Made by a program: the position numbers and the translations under genes
Notes under the pieces: model-generated
Database searches by the model: none
What the model saw: only the letters and a program-made list of their open reading frames with translations
Told to the model about the DNA's origin: nothing
From: Sphingomonas sp. Leaf10
GTDB lineage: Bacteria > Pseudomonadota > Alphaproteobacteria > Sphingomonadales > Sphingomonadaceae
Length of the DNA stretch: 64,000 nt
Reading direction: 5' to 3'
NCBI RefSeq assembly: GCF_001421245.1
Contig: NZ_LMKE01000015.1
Span: 82,337-146,336 of the forward strand
Shown: positions 44,286-52,998 of the stretch, in pieces
How positions within the stretch are numbered: the stretch's first letter is position 1
How the letters are laid out: each line of letters begins with the position of its first letter

Positions 44286-45920
44286 ATGTCGACACGCCGC
44301 GAAGCAATGGGAGCGATGATGGCTGCGGGCATTGGCCTGCCGCTCTCAGGCGTCGACGCGCAGATCGGCGTACAGGGCACCGATCGAGAGCGGGCACGGA
44401 ACGCGCCACGCTGGTCGCCGGGCATCGAAGGCCAGCGGAAGGCCGATCTTGGCAACGGCACCTATCTCAACCCGATCATGGCCGGTGCGTATTCCGATCC
44501 GTCGATCCTGCGCGACGGTACCGACTATTACATGACCTTCTCCAGCTTCGAGGCCGATCCTGGCCTGCTTATCTGGCACTCGACCGATCTGGTGAACTGG
44601 CGTCCAGTGACCTCGGTCCTGCCGTCGCCGCTCGGGTCGGTGTTCGCGGTCGATCTGGTGAAGCATGATGGGCGCTTCTTCATCTATATCCCGATGGTGC
44701 CGACCGCTTGGTCGAACCTTAAGGAAAACAGGATCTTCGTCATCCATTCCGATCGCATCGACGGGGGGTGGAGCCGGCCGATCGACCTCGGCATCCGCGG
44801 GCGGATCGATCCCGGCCATGCGGTGGGCGAAGATGGCCGGCGCTATCTCTTCCTGTCGGGCGGCTACCGCGTGCGCCTGTCGGCTGACGGGTTGTCGGCC
44901 GACGGCGCGGTCGAAAAGGTTTATGACGGCTGGAAATATCCAGATGACTGGATCACCGAAGCCTATGCGCTCGAAGGGCCGAAGATAACCCGGCGGGGGG
45001 ACTATTTCTATCTGGTTAGCGCGGTCGGCGGAACGGGTGGGCCGCCGACCGGGCATATGGTCATCGTCGCCCGGTCGCGTTCGATCAATGGGCCGTGGGT
45101 CGACTGCCCGCATAACCCGATCGTCCGCACCACCGACGCCGGGCAGGCATGGTGGTCACGCGGCCATGCAACCATGGTCGAGGGACCAGCAGGCGACTGG
45201 TGGATGGTCTATCATGGTTACGAGAACGGCTTTCGCACCCTCGGCCGCCAGACGCTTCTGCAACCCGTTACCTGGGACAAGGACGGTTGGCCGGTGCCGC
45301 AAGGCGGCGATCTGGGCAGGCCGATCGCCAAGCCACGCGGCGGTAGCGCCGGACCGCATGGCATCGCCCGCTCCGATGATTTCAGGCGGTTGGCGCTCGG
45401 AACGCGCTGGACCTTCCACGCACCGAAGTCCGGTGAGGCCGGCCGGGTCAGCGTGCGTGACGGCAACCTCATTCTTCGCGGGTTGGGCAAGGGGCCGGAA
45501 GATTCTGCACCGCTGACCAATCTCGCTGGCGATCGCAGCTACCGGGTTTCGGTCCAGGTCAATCTCGATGACGCTGCGACCGGTGGCCTTCTGCTCTTTC
45601 TGTCCAGTCGCCTGTTCTTGGGCATTGCGATCGACGGCGAGCGGCTCGTCACCTACGCAGGCGGGCGGATGCATTATTGGCGCGAGCCGGCGCCCGCATC
45701 GCGCGCCATGTATCTTCGGATCGAGAACCGCGAACACATCATCACTTTCTACTACAGCATCGACGGCATCGAATGGCAGCGCCACGGCCTGCGTCTCGAA
45801 AGCTCCGGCTACAATGCGAACACGCTTCTGCCGGGTGAGGGAGAGAGCCTGCGACCCGCGATCTTCAGCAGCGGTACCGGCTCGGTTCGGTTCCGCGACT
45901 ATCGCTACGAAGCATTGTGA
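44286..45920 (+). CDS. GH43-like glycoside hydrolase, exported
   Basis: A 544-residue protein with an N-terminal leader (STRREAMGAMMAAGIGLPLS) that looks like a Tat- or Sec-type signal. The propeller carries the three GH43 acids by motif: D71 (YSDPS), D175 (RIDPGHAVGEDG) and E230 (ALEGPK). A C-terminal beta-sandwich (TRWTFHAPKSG to RFRDYRYEAL) follows, as in XynB-type enzymes. GAGGAAAAGG precedes the start, 59 bases after the FAH gene, so it may be the last gene of the aromatic operon. It could remove a pentose (xylose or arabinose) from a phenolic glycoside. It converges on the TBDR gene at 45962. Confidence 0.82.
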   Translation: MSTRREAMGAMMAAGIGLPLSGVDAQIGVQGTDRERARNAPRWSPGIEGQRKADLGNGTYLNPIMAGAYSDPSILRDGTDYYMTFSSFEADPGLLIWHSTDLVNWRPVTSVLPSPLGSVFAVDLVKHDGRFFIYIPMVPTAWSNLKENRIFVIHSDRIDGGWSRPIDLGIRGRIDPGHAVGEDGRRYLFLSGGYRVRLSADGLSADGAVEKVYDGWKYPDDWITEAYALEGPKITRRGDYFYLVSAVGGTGGPPTGHMVIVARSRSINGPWVDCPHNPIVRTTDAGQAWWSRGHATMVEGPAGDWWMVYHGYENGFRTLGRQTLLQPVTWDKDGWPVPQGGDLGRPIAKPRGGSAGPHGIARSDDFRRLALGTRWTFHAPKSGEAGRVSVRDGNLILRGLGKGPEDSAPLTNLAGDRSYRVSVQVNLDDAATGGLLLFLSSRLFLGIAIDGERLVTYAGGRMHYWREPAPASRAMYLRIENREHIITFYYSIDGIEWQRHGLRLESSGYNANTLLPGEGESLRPAIFSSGTGSVRFRDYRYEAL

Positions 45921-45961
45921 CCAGACAAGTCGGACAGTAAGTAGAAACCTGATCTATTCCT

Positions 45962-48358
45962 CTACAACGCATACTTTAATTTGAGCTGTAGCGTGCGGGG
46001 CTGTAGTGGGGTGCGTTGCCTGCCCCCACGGACTGTAAGGGGGTTCCCAAGCGAGAAGCGATTTCCTTCGGTGTCGAGGAAATTGCTGACGTCCATCGTC
46101 AGCGTCAGGCCGCCACGCGTCCATGCCACACCCGCATCCGCCTGCGCATAGTCGCCTTGCGCCATATGCAGCGGCCCGACACCAAGCCAGGACCGCCCTA
46201 CATAACGGACAGTGCCCCGCAGCAGCACAGTGGCGTTGTCAGGCAGGGACCAGTGTCGTTCGGCGGTCAGGCGGCCGGCGATGGCCGGTGTGTCGGGCAA
46301 TGGCTGTCGTCCCTCGCCCGCAAAGGCGGGGGCCGGGCTGGTCAATGTGCTGCGGGTCGCGATCAACGCGCCGCCGATCCGCAGCGACGGGCCGGGACGC
46401 CAGCCCATCGCGCCTTCCAGTGCAAGGACGATGCCGTCGCCGATATTCGCGGTGTAGGGGCCGATCGTGTCATAGAAATCCGCCTGGATATTGCGCCAGT
46501 CGGCGACCGATGCCGCCAGCCGGGCATCGAAGCTGCCGCCCGCGTCGCCGAACAACGCGCCCGTTTCGATCATCTGCAACCGGTCGGGCCGGAAGATGCG
46601 GAACCCGTCCTCCGACGATCCGGACTCCGCATCATCCAGCGCATAGCCACCGACGCGCGAACCCTGCTGGTAGCGCAGATAGGTGCTCCACCGCGTGGAC
46701 GGTCGCCAATGCAGTGCCAGGCTGGGCATCAGGTTGATGTCGCCGCCGGCGGGGACCGCAACCGCCGTCGCGCGGTCGGCCCCGCTGGGCAGGATAGTCA
46801 GGCCGGACAGATCGAGATAGGTCGCACGGACGCCCGCCGTCGCCGTCACGCCGGGCAACAGCCGCACCGTCCCTTCGCCAAACAACGCGACGTCGGCGGC
46901 CCGGTTGCCGATGCCGCGCAGCACCTGCGTTTCGGACATGCGGGTCGACTGCTGGATCAGGCGGTCGTCGCTCAGGGTTCCATATGCGCCCAGCACGAAG
47001 CCGGTGCCGCCGGCGTGTCGACGCGTGAACCGGATCTCCCCGGTCAGGACATGGGCGGTGCTGATGGTTTCGATGCTGCTCGGCGCTGTTCCCGACCCGG
47101 TCGCGTCATAGACGGCCGACAGGTCGTTGTTGAGCAGCGACACCGTCGCCGTAAGGGACTGTCCTTCGCGCCAGTCCCGCGTGACGGTCAGGAAGGTCAT
47201 GGCGAAATTGTTCAGCGAAGGCTGCGCGACGGCCGACCTTCGGGTCAGTCGGGGCGCCCCCGCATCGACATATTGTCCATCGCGATTGTCGATCCGCTGA
47301 TAGACATGGCCCAGATCGATGGTCCAGTGTCGGTCGGGACGGATGCGCAACGCGCCGCGTGCGCCCTTCAGGTCGGAGCGGTTGATATCGCGCAGATCAC
47401 GCTGCGTATCATCGATATAGCCGGGCGTTCGAGAACCATATCCGACCAGGCGGATCGCTCCCCAATCGCTTACCGGCACGTTCGCCACGCCCATGACGCT
47501 GCCGCCCTGTCTCCCATGGGCGATGGTCGATACGCCCGTTCCCAGTTCGCCCGCCCATGTGCCCAGCGCCGGCGGATTGGGGATGACGCGCATGACGCCA
47601 CCCAAGGCGCCGCTGCCATGCAGGGTTCCCTGCGGCCCTTCGAGCAGTTCGACCTTGGCAATGTCGAGCAGTACCAGGTTCGGGTCGGGCGCGCTGTAGT
47701 TCAGTTGTACGTCGCCCAGATACTGTCCGACCGTCGCCTGGCTTCCCCCGGCAAAGCTGCTGTCGGCGATCCCGCGAATGAACAGCTTTTCGCGGCCCGG
47801 CCCGAGGCTGGTGGTCGCGAGCATCGGCAGTTGCGCCACCAGCGCGCGGGTGTCCTGCTGTCCGCCTGCCGCCAGCGCGATGTCGGCTTCCCGCACGACA
47901 TGGGCGGACCCGGGATAGTCAGTCAGCGGAATATCCCGCTTGCTGGCGGTGACGACGATCTCCGGCGGCAGGTCCGTGACCGGTGAGCGCGGCGCTGGTT
48001 CGGCGCGGGGCGGCGGCGCGGGCCGCAGGCGGGGCGGGGGGGAGCGCCGTTCGATGCGGTACAGGTCCGCCATCACCGCCACGGCCCGCATGTCGGTCCC
48101 TGCCAGCAGCCGCGCGAAGGCGCGTGCCGTCGTCATGCGTCCACGGATGGGCCGGGTCAGCCGACGTCGGGCCAGCGAGGTGTCGGCCGTCGCCACGCCG
48201 ATCCCGGCCTGTATGCCGAGCAGGACAAGCGCGCCCGATACCGGTCCCGGCGGGATGTCGAAGACGTGCACGCGCCCGGACTCCGGCCGCTGTCCCTCGG
48301 CCGGAGTCGGCAGTACCATCGCACACGCCGCGCCTATCCCCCAGAAACCCGCTTTCAC
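45962..48358 (-). CDS. TonB-dependent transducer/receptor with STN domain (FecA type)
   Basis: A 798-residue receptor. After a signal peptide comes a secretin/TonB N-terminal domain (VHVFDIPPGPVSGALVLLG through FARLLAGTDM, residues ~30-95), the part that signals to a FecR protein. A Pro/Arg-rich linker, a TonB box-like EIVVTASKRD, the plug (FIRGIADSSFAGGSQATVGQ) and a barrel ending TLQLKLKYAL follow. The start is the GTG at 48358, 23 bases after the FecR stop codon; no ATG is available in frame. It follows sigma and anti-sigma genes on the same strand, the classic cell-surface signalling order. Cargo unknown; a carbohydrate or iron complex are both possible. Confidence 0.85.
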   Translation of the reverse strand: MKAGFWGIGAACAMVLPTPAEGQRPESGRVHVFDIPPGPVSGALVLLGIQAGIGVATADTSLARRRLTRPIRGRMTTARAFARLLAGTDMRAVAVMADLYRIERRSPPPRLRPAPPPRAEPAPRSPVTDLPPEIVVTASKRDIPLTDYPGSAHVVREADIALAAGGQQDTRALVAQLPMLATTSLGPGREKLFIRGIADSSFAGGSQATVGQYLGDVQLNYSAPDPNLVLLDIAKVELLEGPQGTLHGSGALGGVMRVIPNPPALGTWAGELGTGVSTIAHGRQGGSVMGVANVPVSDWGAIRLVGYGSRTPGYIDDTQRDLRDINRSDLKGARGALRIRPDRHWTIDLGHVYQRIDNRDGQYVDAGAPRLTRRSAVAQPSLNNFAMTFLTVTRDWREGQSLTATVSLLNNDLSAVYDATGSGTAPSSIETISTAHVLTGEIRFTRRHAGGTGFVLGAYGTLSDDRLIQQSTRMSETQVLRGIGNRAADVALFGEGTVRLLPGVTATAGVRATYLDLSGLTILPSGADRATAVAVPAGGDINLMPSLALHWRPSTRWSTYLRYQQGSRVGGYALDDAESGSSEDGFRIFRPDRLQMIETGALFGDAGGSFDARLAASVADWRNIQADFYDTIGPYTANIGDGIVLALEGAMGWRPGPSLRIGGALIATRSTLTSPAPAFAGEGRQPLPDTPAIAGRLTAERHWSLPDNATVLLRGTVRYVGRSWLGVGPLHMAQGDYAQADAGVAWTRGGLTLTMDVSNFLDTEGNRFSLGNPLTVRGGRQRTPLQPRTLQLKLKYAL

Positions 48359-48381
48359 GGCGTAGCCATCGGCATGATCGA

Positions 48382-49386
48382 TCAGTCGGCCGGAACCAGT
48401 ATCATGCCAGTATCGGTCGTCCGGACGCGAACCGGCAGGACCGCCTCCACCTGTCGACGCAAGGTAGCGGGATCGGTGATCGACAACACGCCACTGACGC
48501 GCAGGTGACGCACCGCCGGATCCACGGCAACCGGCGTTCGCAGATAGCGCGACAGATCGCGTGCAATCGACTGGATCGGTTGGTCGGCGAAGACCAGTTG
48601 CCCCTTCTCCCACGCCATTGCCGCGCCGGGATCGACGCGGGTGATCGTGTCGGCAGACTGTCCCGGCGCACGGGTCAGCGCGGTTCCGGCAGGCAGCCTG
48701 GCGTCGGGACCATTGCCGTTACCGTCCGACACCGACACCAGCCCACGTCGCACGACGACGGCGAACGCGCCCTCCTGATTGAGCACATCGAACTCGGTTC
48801 CCAGCACCCGGACGTCGCGCCCGCCGGCACGGACGGTGAAGGGGCGGTCGGGTTCGCGGTGCACGTCGAAGATGACCTCACCCGTGGTCAGTTCGGCCGT
48901 CCGGCCGTCGCGCACCAGCGTCACCGTCACCTCGCTATCGCGGTTGAGCGTCAGTCGCGAACCGTCGGAAAGCGCCACCACCTGTGCATGGTCGCCGCCG
49001 TTGCGATAGGTCTGCCCCGCCGGGGCGAACAGCCCGCCGATCTGCGGTCCGGCGACCAGTGCGACGACGGCGGCAGCGGCGGCGACGGCGGACATCGGAA
49101 GCCACCACGACCTGCGGCGTTCGCGTGCGGCATGTCGATCGACGAAGGAGACGACCTCTGCGCCTTCCTGCACCGCCAAGGTGCCGCCCCTATCCGCCGG
49201 CAGGTCCGCCAGCCCGTCCGCCGCGACCCACAGCGCCTCCACCCGCGCATAGGCGGCGGAATGTGCCGGGTCGGCCTCCAGCCATGCGAGATGGTCGAGC
49301 CAGAGTTGTTCGTCCTCGCAATCCTGCAGGCGGACGAACCATTCGGCGGCCGCCCCGTCCGCGCCATTCGATTCCATCCGTGCCAT
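48382..49386 (-). CDS. FecR-type anti-sigma factor
   Basis: A 334-residue inner-membrane regulator. The N-terminal cytosolic part (AAEWFVRLQDCEDEQLWLDH to AAYARVEALW) is the sigma-binding DUF4880-type region. One membrane helix lies near WWLPMSAVAAAAAVVALVAG. The periplasmic FecR domain (LSDGSRLTLNRDSEVTV, then VRVLGTEFDV) follows, and the C-terminal STN-like domain ends at MILVPAD. The ATG at 49386 is preferred; a GTG at 49416 and an ATG at 49377 are alternatives. It holds the ECF sigma factor encoded just upstream until the receptor encoded downstream signals ligand. Confidence 0.87.
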   Translation of the reverse strand: MARMESNGADGAAAEWFVRLQDCEDEQLWLDHLAWLEADPAHSAAYARVEALWVAADGLADLPADRGGTLAVQEGAEVVSFVDRHAARERRRSWWLPMSAVAAAAAVVALVAGPQIGGLFAPAGQTYRNGGDHAQVVALSDGSRLTLNRDSEVTVTLVRDGRTAELTTGEVIFDVHREPDRPFTVRAGGRDVRVLGTEFDVLNQEGAFAVVVRRGLVSVSDGNGNGPDARLPAGTALTRAPGQSADTITRVDPGAAMAWEKGQLVFADQPIQSIARDLSRYLRTPVAVDPAVRHLRVSGVLSITDPATLRRQVEAVLPVRVRTTDTGMILVPAD

Positions 49387-49474
49387 CAGTCCATTGCCCT
49401 GCGGTTCGTAGAACACCTGTTGTCATGGACGAAGTCCAAGGGCGATGTCCGCAATGTTTTTGCGTGACGGCGGG

Positions 49475-49993
49475 TCAACGGCCGATCCTGGCCGACAAAT
49501 GCCGCAACGCGCGCATCATGTGCTTTTCGATCAGGCTGCGCGATACGCCCATCCGCTCCGCCACCTGCGCATGGGGCAGGCCGTCGAGCTTGTGAAGCCG
49601 AAAGCTGGTCTGCACCGCGTCCGGCAGTTCGGACAGGGCGACCGCGATCCTACGCACCTGATCGCGGGCGATCAGTACGTCGTCCTGTGGCACGGCGTCG
49701 CTCACGTCCTCGCCATTGCCGGCAACGACGTGATGGGTGTCGCGCCACGCATGGTCCCGCGCGCCGCGGGCGCGGTCCTGCCGCATCCGGTCGAGCATGA
49801 TGTTGTTGCCCAGTCGGTAGAGATAGCCGGCCGGTTGCCGGACATCCGCATCGACGGGCAGCGATGCGCAACGCAGATAGATTTCCTGAACGAGGTCCTG
49901 CGCCTCCGCTTCGCCGACCCGCACCGTGAAATAGCGTTGCAGCGCCTCCCGACGTGCCATGAACGCATCGAGAAGACGGGAAGACTGGGACAT
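49475..49993 (-). CDS. ECF RNA polymerase sigma factor, FecI-like
   Basis: A 172-residue sigma factor with region 2 (FTVRVGEAEAQDLVQEIYLR) and region 4 (ALSELPDAVQTSFRLHKLDG, then AERMGVSRSLIEKHMMRAL). The ATG at 49993 (MSQSSRLLDAFMARREAL) is where family sequence begins; the frame is open upstream without homology. It heads a sigma / anti-sigma / transducer series (49993 to 45962), all on the minus strand. It should direct transcription of the receptor gene when the receptor senses its ligand. Confidence 0.87.
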   Translation of the reverse strand: MSQSSRLLDAFMARREALQRYFTVRVGEAEAQDLVQEIYLRCASLPVDADVRQPAGYLYRLGNNIMLDRMRQDRARGARDHAWRDTHHVVAGNGEDVSDAVPQDDVLIARDQVRRIAVALSELPDAVQTSFRLHKLDGLPHAQVAERMGVSRSLIEKHMMRALRHLSARIGR

Positions 49994-50135
49994 CGGGTGG
50001 GCGGAGCCTTTCGTGCGCGATCCGTCGATGTGGCGGCGGGTATCGACGGCGCAGCGGCCAGACAATGCGCGATCATCGAGCCTCCATACTGCCTGCACGC
50101 GACCTCCACATTGCGCCGGCGAACCTCGCGGTGCC

Positions 50136-50891
50136 TCACGCGACAGGCAGGGCATCGGGCAGCAGCGACGCGTAGGCAGCAGGACGCCGATCCGCCGCCA
50201 GCAGGCGCAGGGTGCGGTCGATGCTGCGCAATAGCGCCTGCGAGCGCAGGTCGCCGGGATGGACCCCGACCCGAACGACGGGGGCGGAGCGCAGATAACG
50301 CCGCAGGACCGACGCCGCCGCCAGCGAACTCAGCCGGCGCGACGCCGACCGGCTCGCCCAGGTGATGACCGCACCGCCGGCAAGTCGCCGGTCGCCATCG
50401 GTCGGCGACCAGACATGGCGATGATCCTCGGCCAGATCGAACCCCAGATCACGGAGCGCCACACGCGCGCCGGGCGAGTAGAGCCATGCGGGGGCGACGA
50501 AGCCGCGAACGGGCTGGCCGATAATGTCTTCCAGCAGCGCCTTGCCCCGGCGCAGCCGGTCCTGCGCATCCGCCCTCGACAGGCCGAGAAACTCGCCTTC
50601 GCCAGCGGTCATGTGGCGCGCCTTGACCCTTGCAAGGCCGCGATGCGTCGCCGTGTCGCGGTGGAACCAGCCGTGAAGGAATATCTCGCCCCCCGTCTCG
50701 CTCCAGCGGCGCAGGCGTGTGGCGAAGGGGGTGCCGGCACGGATCGGCGCACTGCCCCAGTGATCGGGGATGGCGAGCAACGCCATGGTCGCGCTGCCGG
50801 TAGCGGCGACGATCCGTTCGGACAGCTGGTCCACCTCCCCTTCGAAGCGGGGCGATACGTCATGGATCGACGACAACAGGCGCTTCGTCAT
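50136..50891 (-). CDS. DUF2334/polysaccharide-deacetylase-like protein
   Basis: A 251-residue protein with the NodB-like deacetylase layout: SIHDVSP near the N-terminus (metal aspartate), EIFLHGWFHRD (metal histidines) and VRVGVHPGDL. This matches the DUF2334 group of the polysaccharide deacetylase superfamily. No signal peptide is seen, so it is probably cytoplasmic. It is last in a five-gene overlapping operon and overlaps the GT4 gene by ATGA. A second, unrelated deacetylase is encoded two genes upstream, suggesting two different acetamido sugars or steps in one pathway. Confidence 0.78.
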   Translation of the reverse strand: MTKRLLSSIHDVSPRFEGEVDQLSERIVAATGSATMALLAIPDHWGSAPIRAGTPFATRLRRWSETGGEIFLHGWFHRDTATHRGLARVKARHMTAGEGEFLGLSRADAQDRLRRGKALLEDIIGQPVRGFVAPAWLYSPGARVALRDLGFDLAEDHRHVWSPTDGDRRLAGGAVITWASRSASRRLSSLAAASVLRRYLRSAPVVRVGVHPGDLRSQALLRSIDRTLRLLAADRRPAAYASLLPDALPVA

Positions 50892-52042
50892 GCGGCAAGC
50901 TCCCAGGGCGCGGCATAGCTTGAAAACAACGCGGCGAAATGCTGGTCCATCGTGCGGTGGCGGGGCGCGGCGGCACCCGCCAGCGATTTCACGCCGCGCC
51001 GGTCGGCGGTCGTCTCGATCGCGGTGCGCAGCGCGACCGGATCGCCGGCGGCGTAGCGGACCGCCACGACCCCGGCGGAATCCGCCGCCGCACCGCGCGT
51101 GGGCGCGATCACCGGCAGGCCGGACGCAGCCCCTTCCGCCGCGACGAAGCAGAAGGTTTCCGCTTCGCAGCCATGCACCAGCGCATCGGCGCTTGCCATC
51201 AGCTCGGCAAGCTGGGCGCGGTCGTGGGTCGGGGACAGTAACTGGATATGCGGATTGCCGCCGATCTGCCGTCGCAGGGCCGCGCTGTCGCGCCCTTCAC
51301 CCACGAGCAGCAACCCCGCCTGACAACGTTCGGGCAATGCGTTCATGGCGGCGATCACCAGCGGCCAGTTCTTTTCCGGCGAGTGACGCCCGACGCCCAG
51401 CAGCAGCATCCCGTCCGCCGGCCGGCCGCAGGCAGCCAGCAATTTTTCGCGCAGGTCCGGGTTGCGGCGTGCGGGCGAGAAAATTCCGGCCTCGATCCCG
51501 AAGCGCACGGTGCGCGCGTTGCCAAGGCCGCCCGCCACCAGCCGGTCGGTCAGCCAGTCATTGGCGCAGACGATGCTGCGATAGGCGGGCGCGATCCGCT
51601 GCAGCCGTTGCCAATACCAGCCGAACCAGCGGTCGATCCGGTCGATGGTGGCGACCCGGCCGAACCAGCGATAGGCATAGGCGGCAAGCGGGTCGGCGTG
51701 CATGATCCAGTGGCGCGGCGCATCCCCCGGCCACGCCGCGACGATGTCGGCGGTGCGCCACGGGGAGGATGCCTCCACGGCGTCGGGAAGCCATTGGTCG
51801 AGCAGGCGGTGGATCGGCGCGGCGTCCACGAACATGCCGTAGCGCCGGTCGAGCGGGAAGGCGGGGGCGGCGACCCATTGGATTCCACCGCCCGGTCGCC
51901 GTTCGAACCGGTCCTCCGGCCCCGGCGCCAGCACGATGACCTCATGTCCATGGCGCGCGGCATAGGCGAGCTTCAGGTCGACATAGGCGCGGACCCCGCC
52001 ACCCTCGGGCGCGTAGAAGCCGTTCACGTCCACGATCCGCAT
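50888..52042 (-). CDS. Glycosyltransferase family 4
   Basis: A 384-residue GT-B enzyme. The N-terminus MRIVDVNGFYAPEGGGVRAY with its glycine-rich loop and the C-terminal LLGVGRHSPEKNWPLVIAAM are typical, and the EX7E motif is ETFCFVAAEGAASGLP. The start is the ATG in a TGATG overlap with the membrane-protein gene; the open frame continues upstream only as an out-of-frame reading of that gene. It would add a sugar to a lipid or glycan acceptor in the cytoplasm. The donor and acceptor are unknown. Confidence 0.88.
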   Translation of the reverse strand: MRIVDVNGFYAPEGGGVRAYVDLKLAYAARHGHEVIVLAPGPEDRFERRPGGGIQWVAAPAFPLDRRYGMFVDAAPIHRLLDQWLPDAVEASSPWRTADIVAAWPGDAPRHWIMHADPLAAYAYRWFGRVATIDRIDRWFGWYWQRLQRIAPAYRSIVCANDWLTDRLVAGGLGNARTVRFGIEAGIFSPARRNPDLREKLLAACGRPADGMLLLGVGRHSPEKNWPLVIAAMNALPERCQAGLLLVGEGRDSAALRRQIGGNPHIQLLSPTHDRAQLAELMASADALVHGCEAETFCFVAAEGAASGLPVIAPTRGAAADSAGVVAVRYAAGDPVALRTAIETTADRRGVKSLAGAAAPRHRTMDQHFAALFSSYAAPWELAA

Positions 52043-52998
52043 CAGTTCACTTCCTTGCCGGCACGCGCGGGCGTCGCCGACCGTTGCGACTGGACGAGAT
52101 CGACCAGCAACAGCACGGCGAACACCAGCAGGTGGAGCGCCAGCGTGAGCGTCGCGACCAGCGAGATCAGCGCCGCGACATCGGTGTCGTGCCCGACCAG
52201 CAGGATGGCGATCGATGCGAACAGCACGTCCTTGTTGGGAACCAGCGGCAGTCGCGAGGTCAGCATCCGCAGCGATTGCAGCATGATCCAGAACATCACC
52301 GGCACCGCCGGCAGCGCGCTGGCCCACAGCAACGACGACAAAACCAGCGTCGTCACGATGCGGCCGACATGAACGATGGTGACGAAGCGCAGATCGGCGG
52401 CGGGGAGGTTGAAGATCCGCGCCGCGAACAGCCGCGCCACCAGCGGCAGGATGAGCAGTGCCAGCGTGGAGACGAGGATCGGCCAGACGAGCGACGGCGG
52501 CACCAGTTCACGCAACCACGGCAGCGCGAACAGCAACAGCACGAGCGTGACGCCGTTGGCGGTGAGCGCGGACAGGATGGCCACGTCCTTGATCGTACCG
52601 AACGGGGCCTGCCCCGGTTTCAGCCTTGCCCGCGCCCAGGCATAGAGGAACGCCTCACCGCCATAGCTGACGACCAGGTCGTTGATGACGCCCTTTCGAA
52701 CCAGCGGCATCAGGATGGCCAGCGGTGCGCTCCACAGGCGGCGGTAGATCAGCCATTCCGAAACCGGGAGTACCAGATACAGCAGCACCAGCAGCAGCGC
52801 GAACAGCGGCGTCGCCGGCAGCATCGCCCAGAGCCGGTCGACACCGACATGCGACAATTGCCATCCGACCAGCGCCATCACGACCAGCGATGCGACGATC
52901 GATGCGGCGCGAACCGCGCGATCGTCGACCTTCAGCGGCCGCAGGGCCGCAAAGCGGGAGCGGGGGGTGGCGGCATCGGCGATGGTGGTGCCGTTCAT
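52042..52998 (-). CDS. YbhN/AglD-like integral membrane protein (lysylphosphatidylglycerol synthase TM region family)
   Basis: A 318-residue protein with about eight membrane segments (ASIVASLVVMALVGWQL, PLFALLLVLLYLVLPVSEWL and others). It has the layout of the MprF-like flippase domain family without the aminoacyl-transferase domain. The motif DLVVSYGGEAFLYAWARARL fits that family. It is embedded between a deacetylase and a glycosyltransferase gene with ATGA and TGATG overlaps. A role in flipping a glycolipid made by its neighbours is plausible but inferred. Confidence 0.72.
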   Translation of the reverse strand: MNGTTIADAATPRSRFAALRPLKVDDRAVRAASIVASLVVMALVGWQLSHVGVDRLWAMLPATPLFALLLVLLYLVLPVSEWLIYRRLWSAPLAILMPLVRKGVINDLVVSYGGEAFLYAWARARLKPGQAPFGTIKDVAILSALTANGVTLVLLLFALPWLRELVPPSLVWPILVSTLALLILPLVARLFAARIFNLPAADLRFVTIVHVGRIVTTLVLSSLLWASALPAVPVMFWIMLQSLRMLTSRLPLVPNKDVLFASIAILLVGHDTDVAALISLVATLTLALHLLVFAVLLLVDLVQSQRSATPARAGKEVN

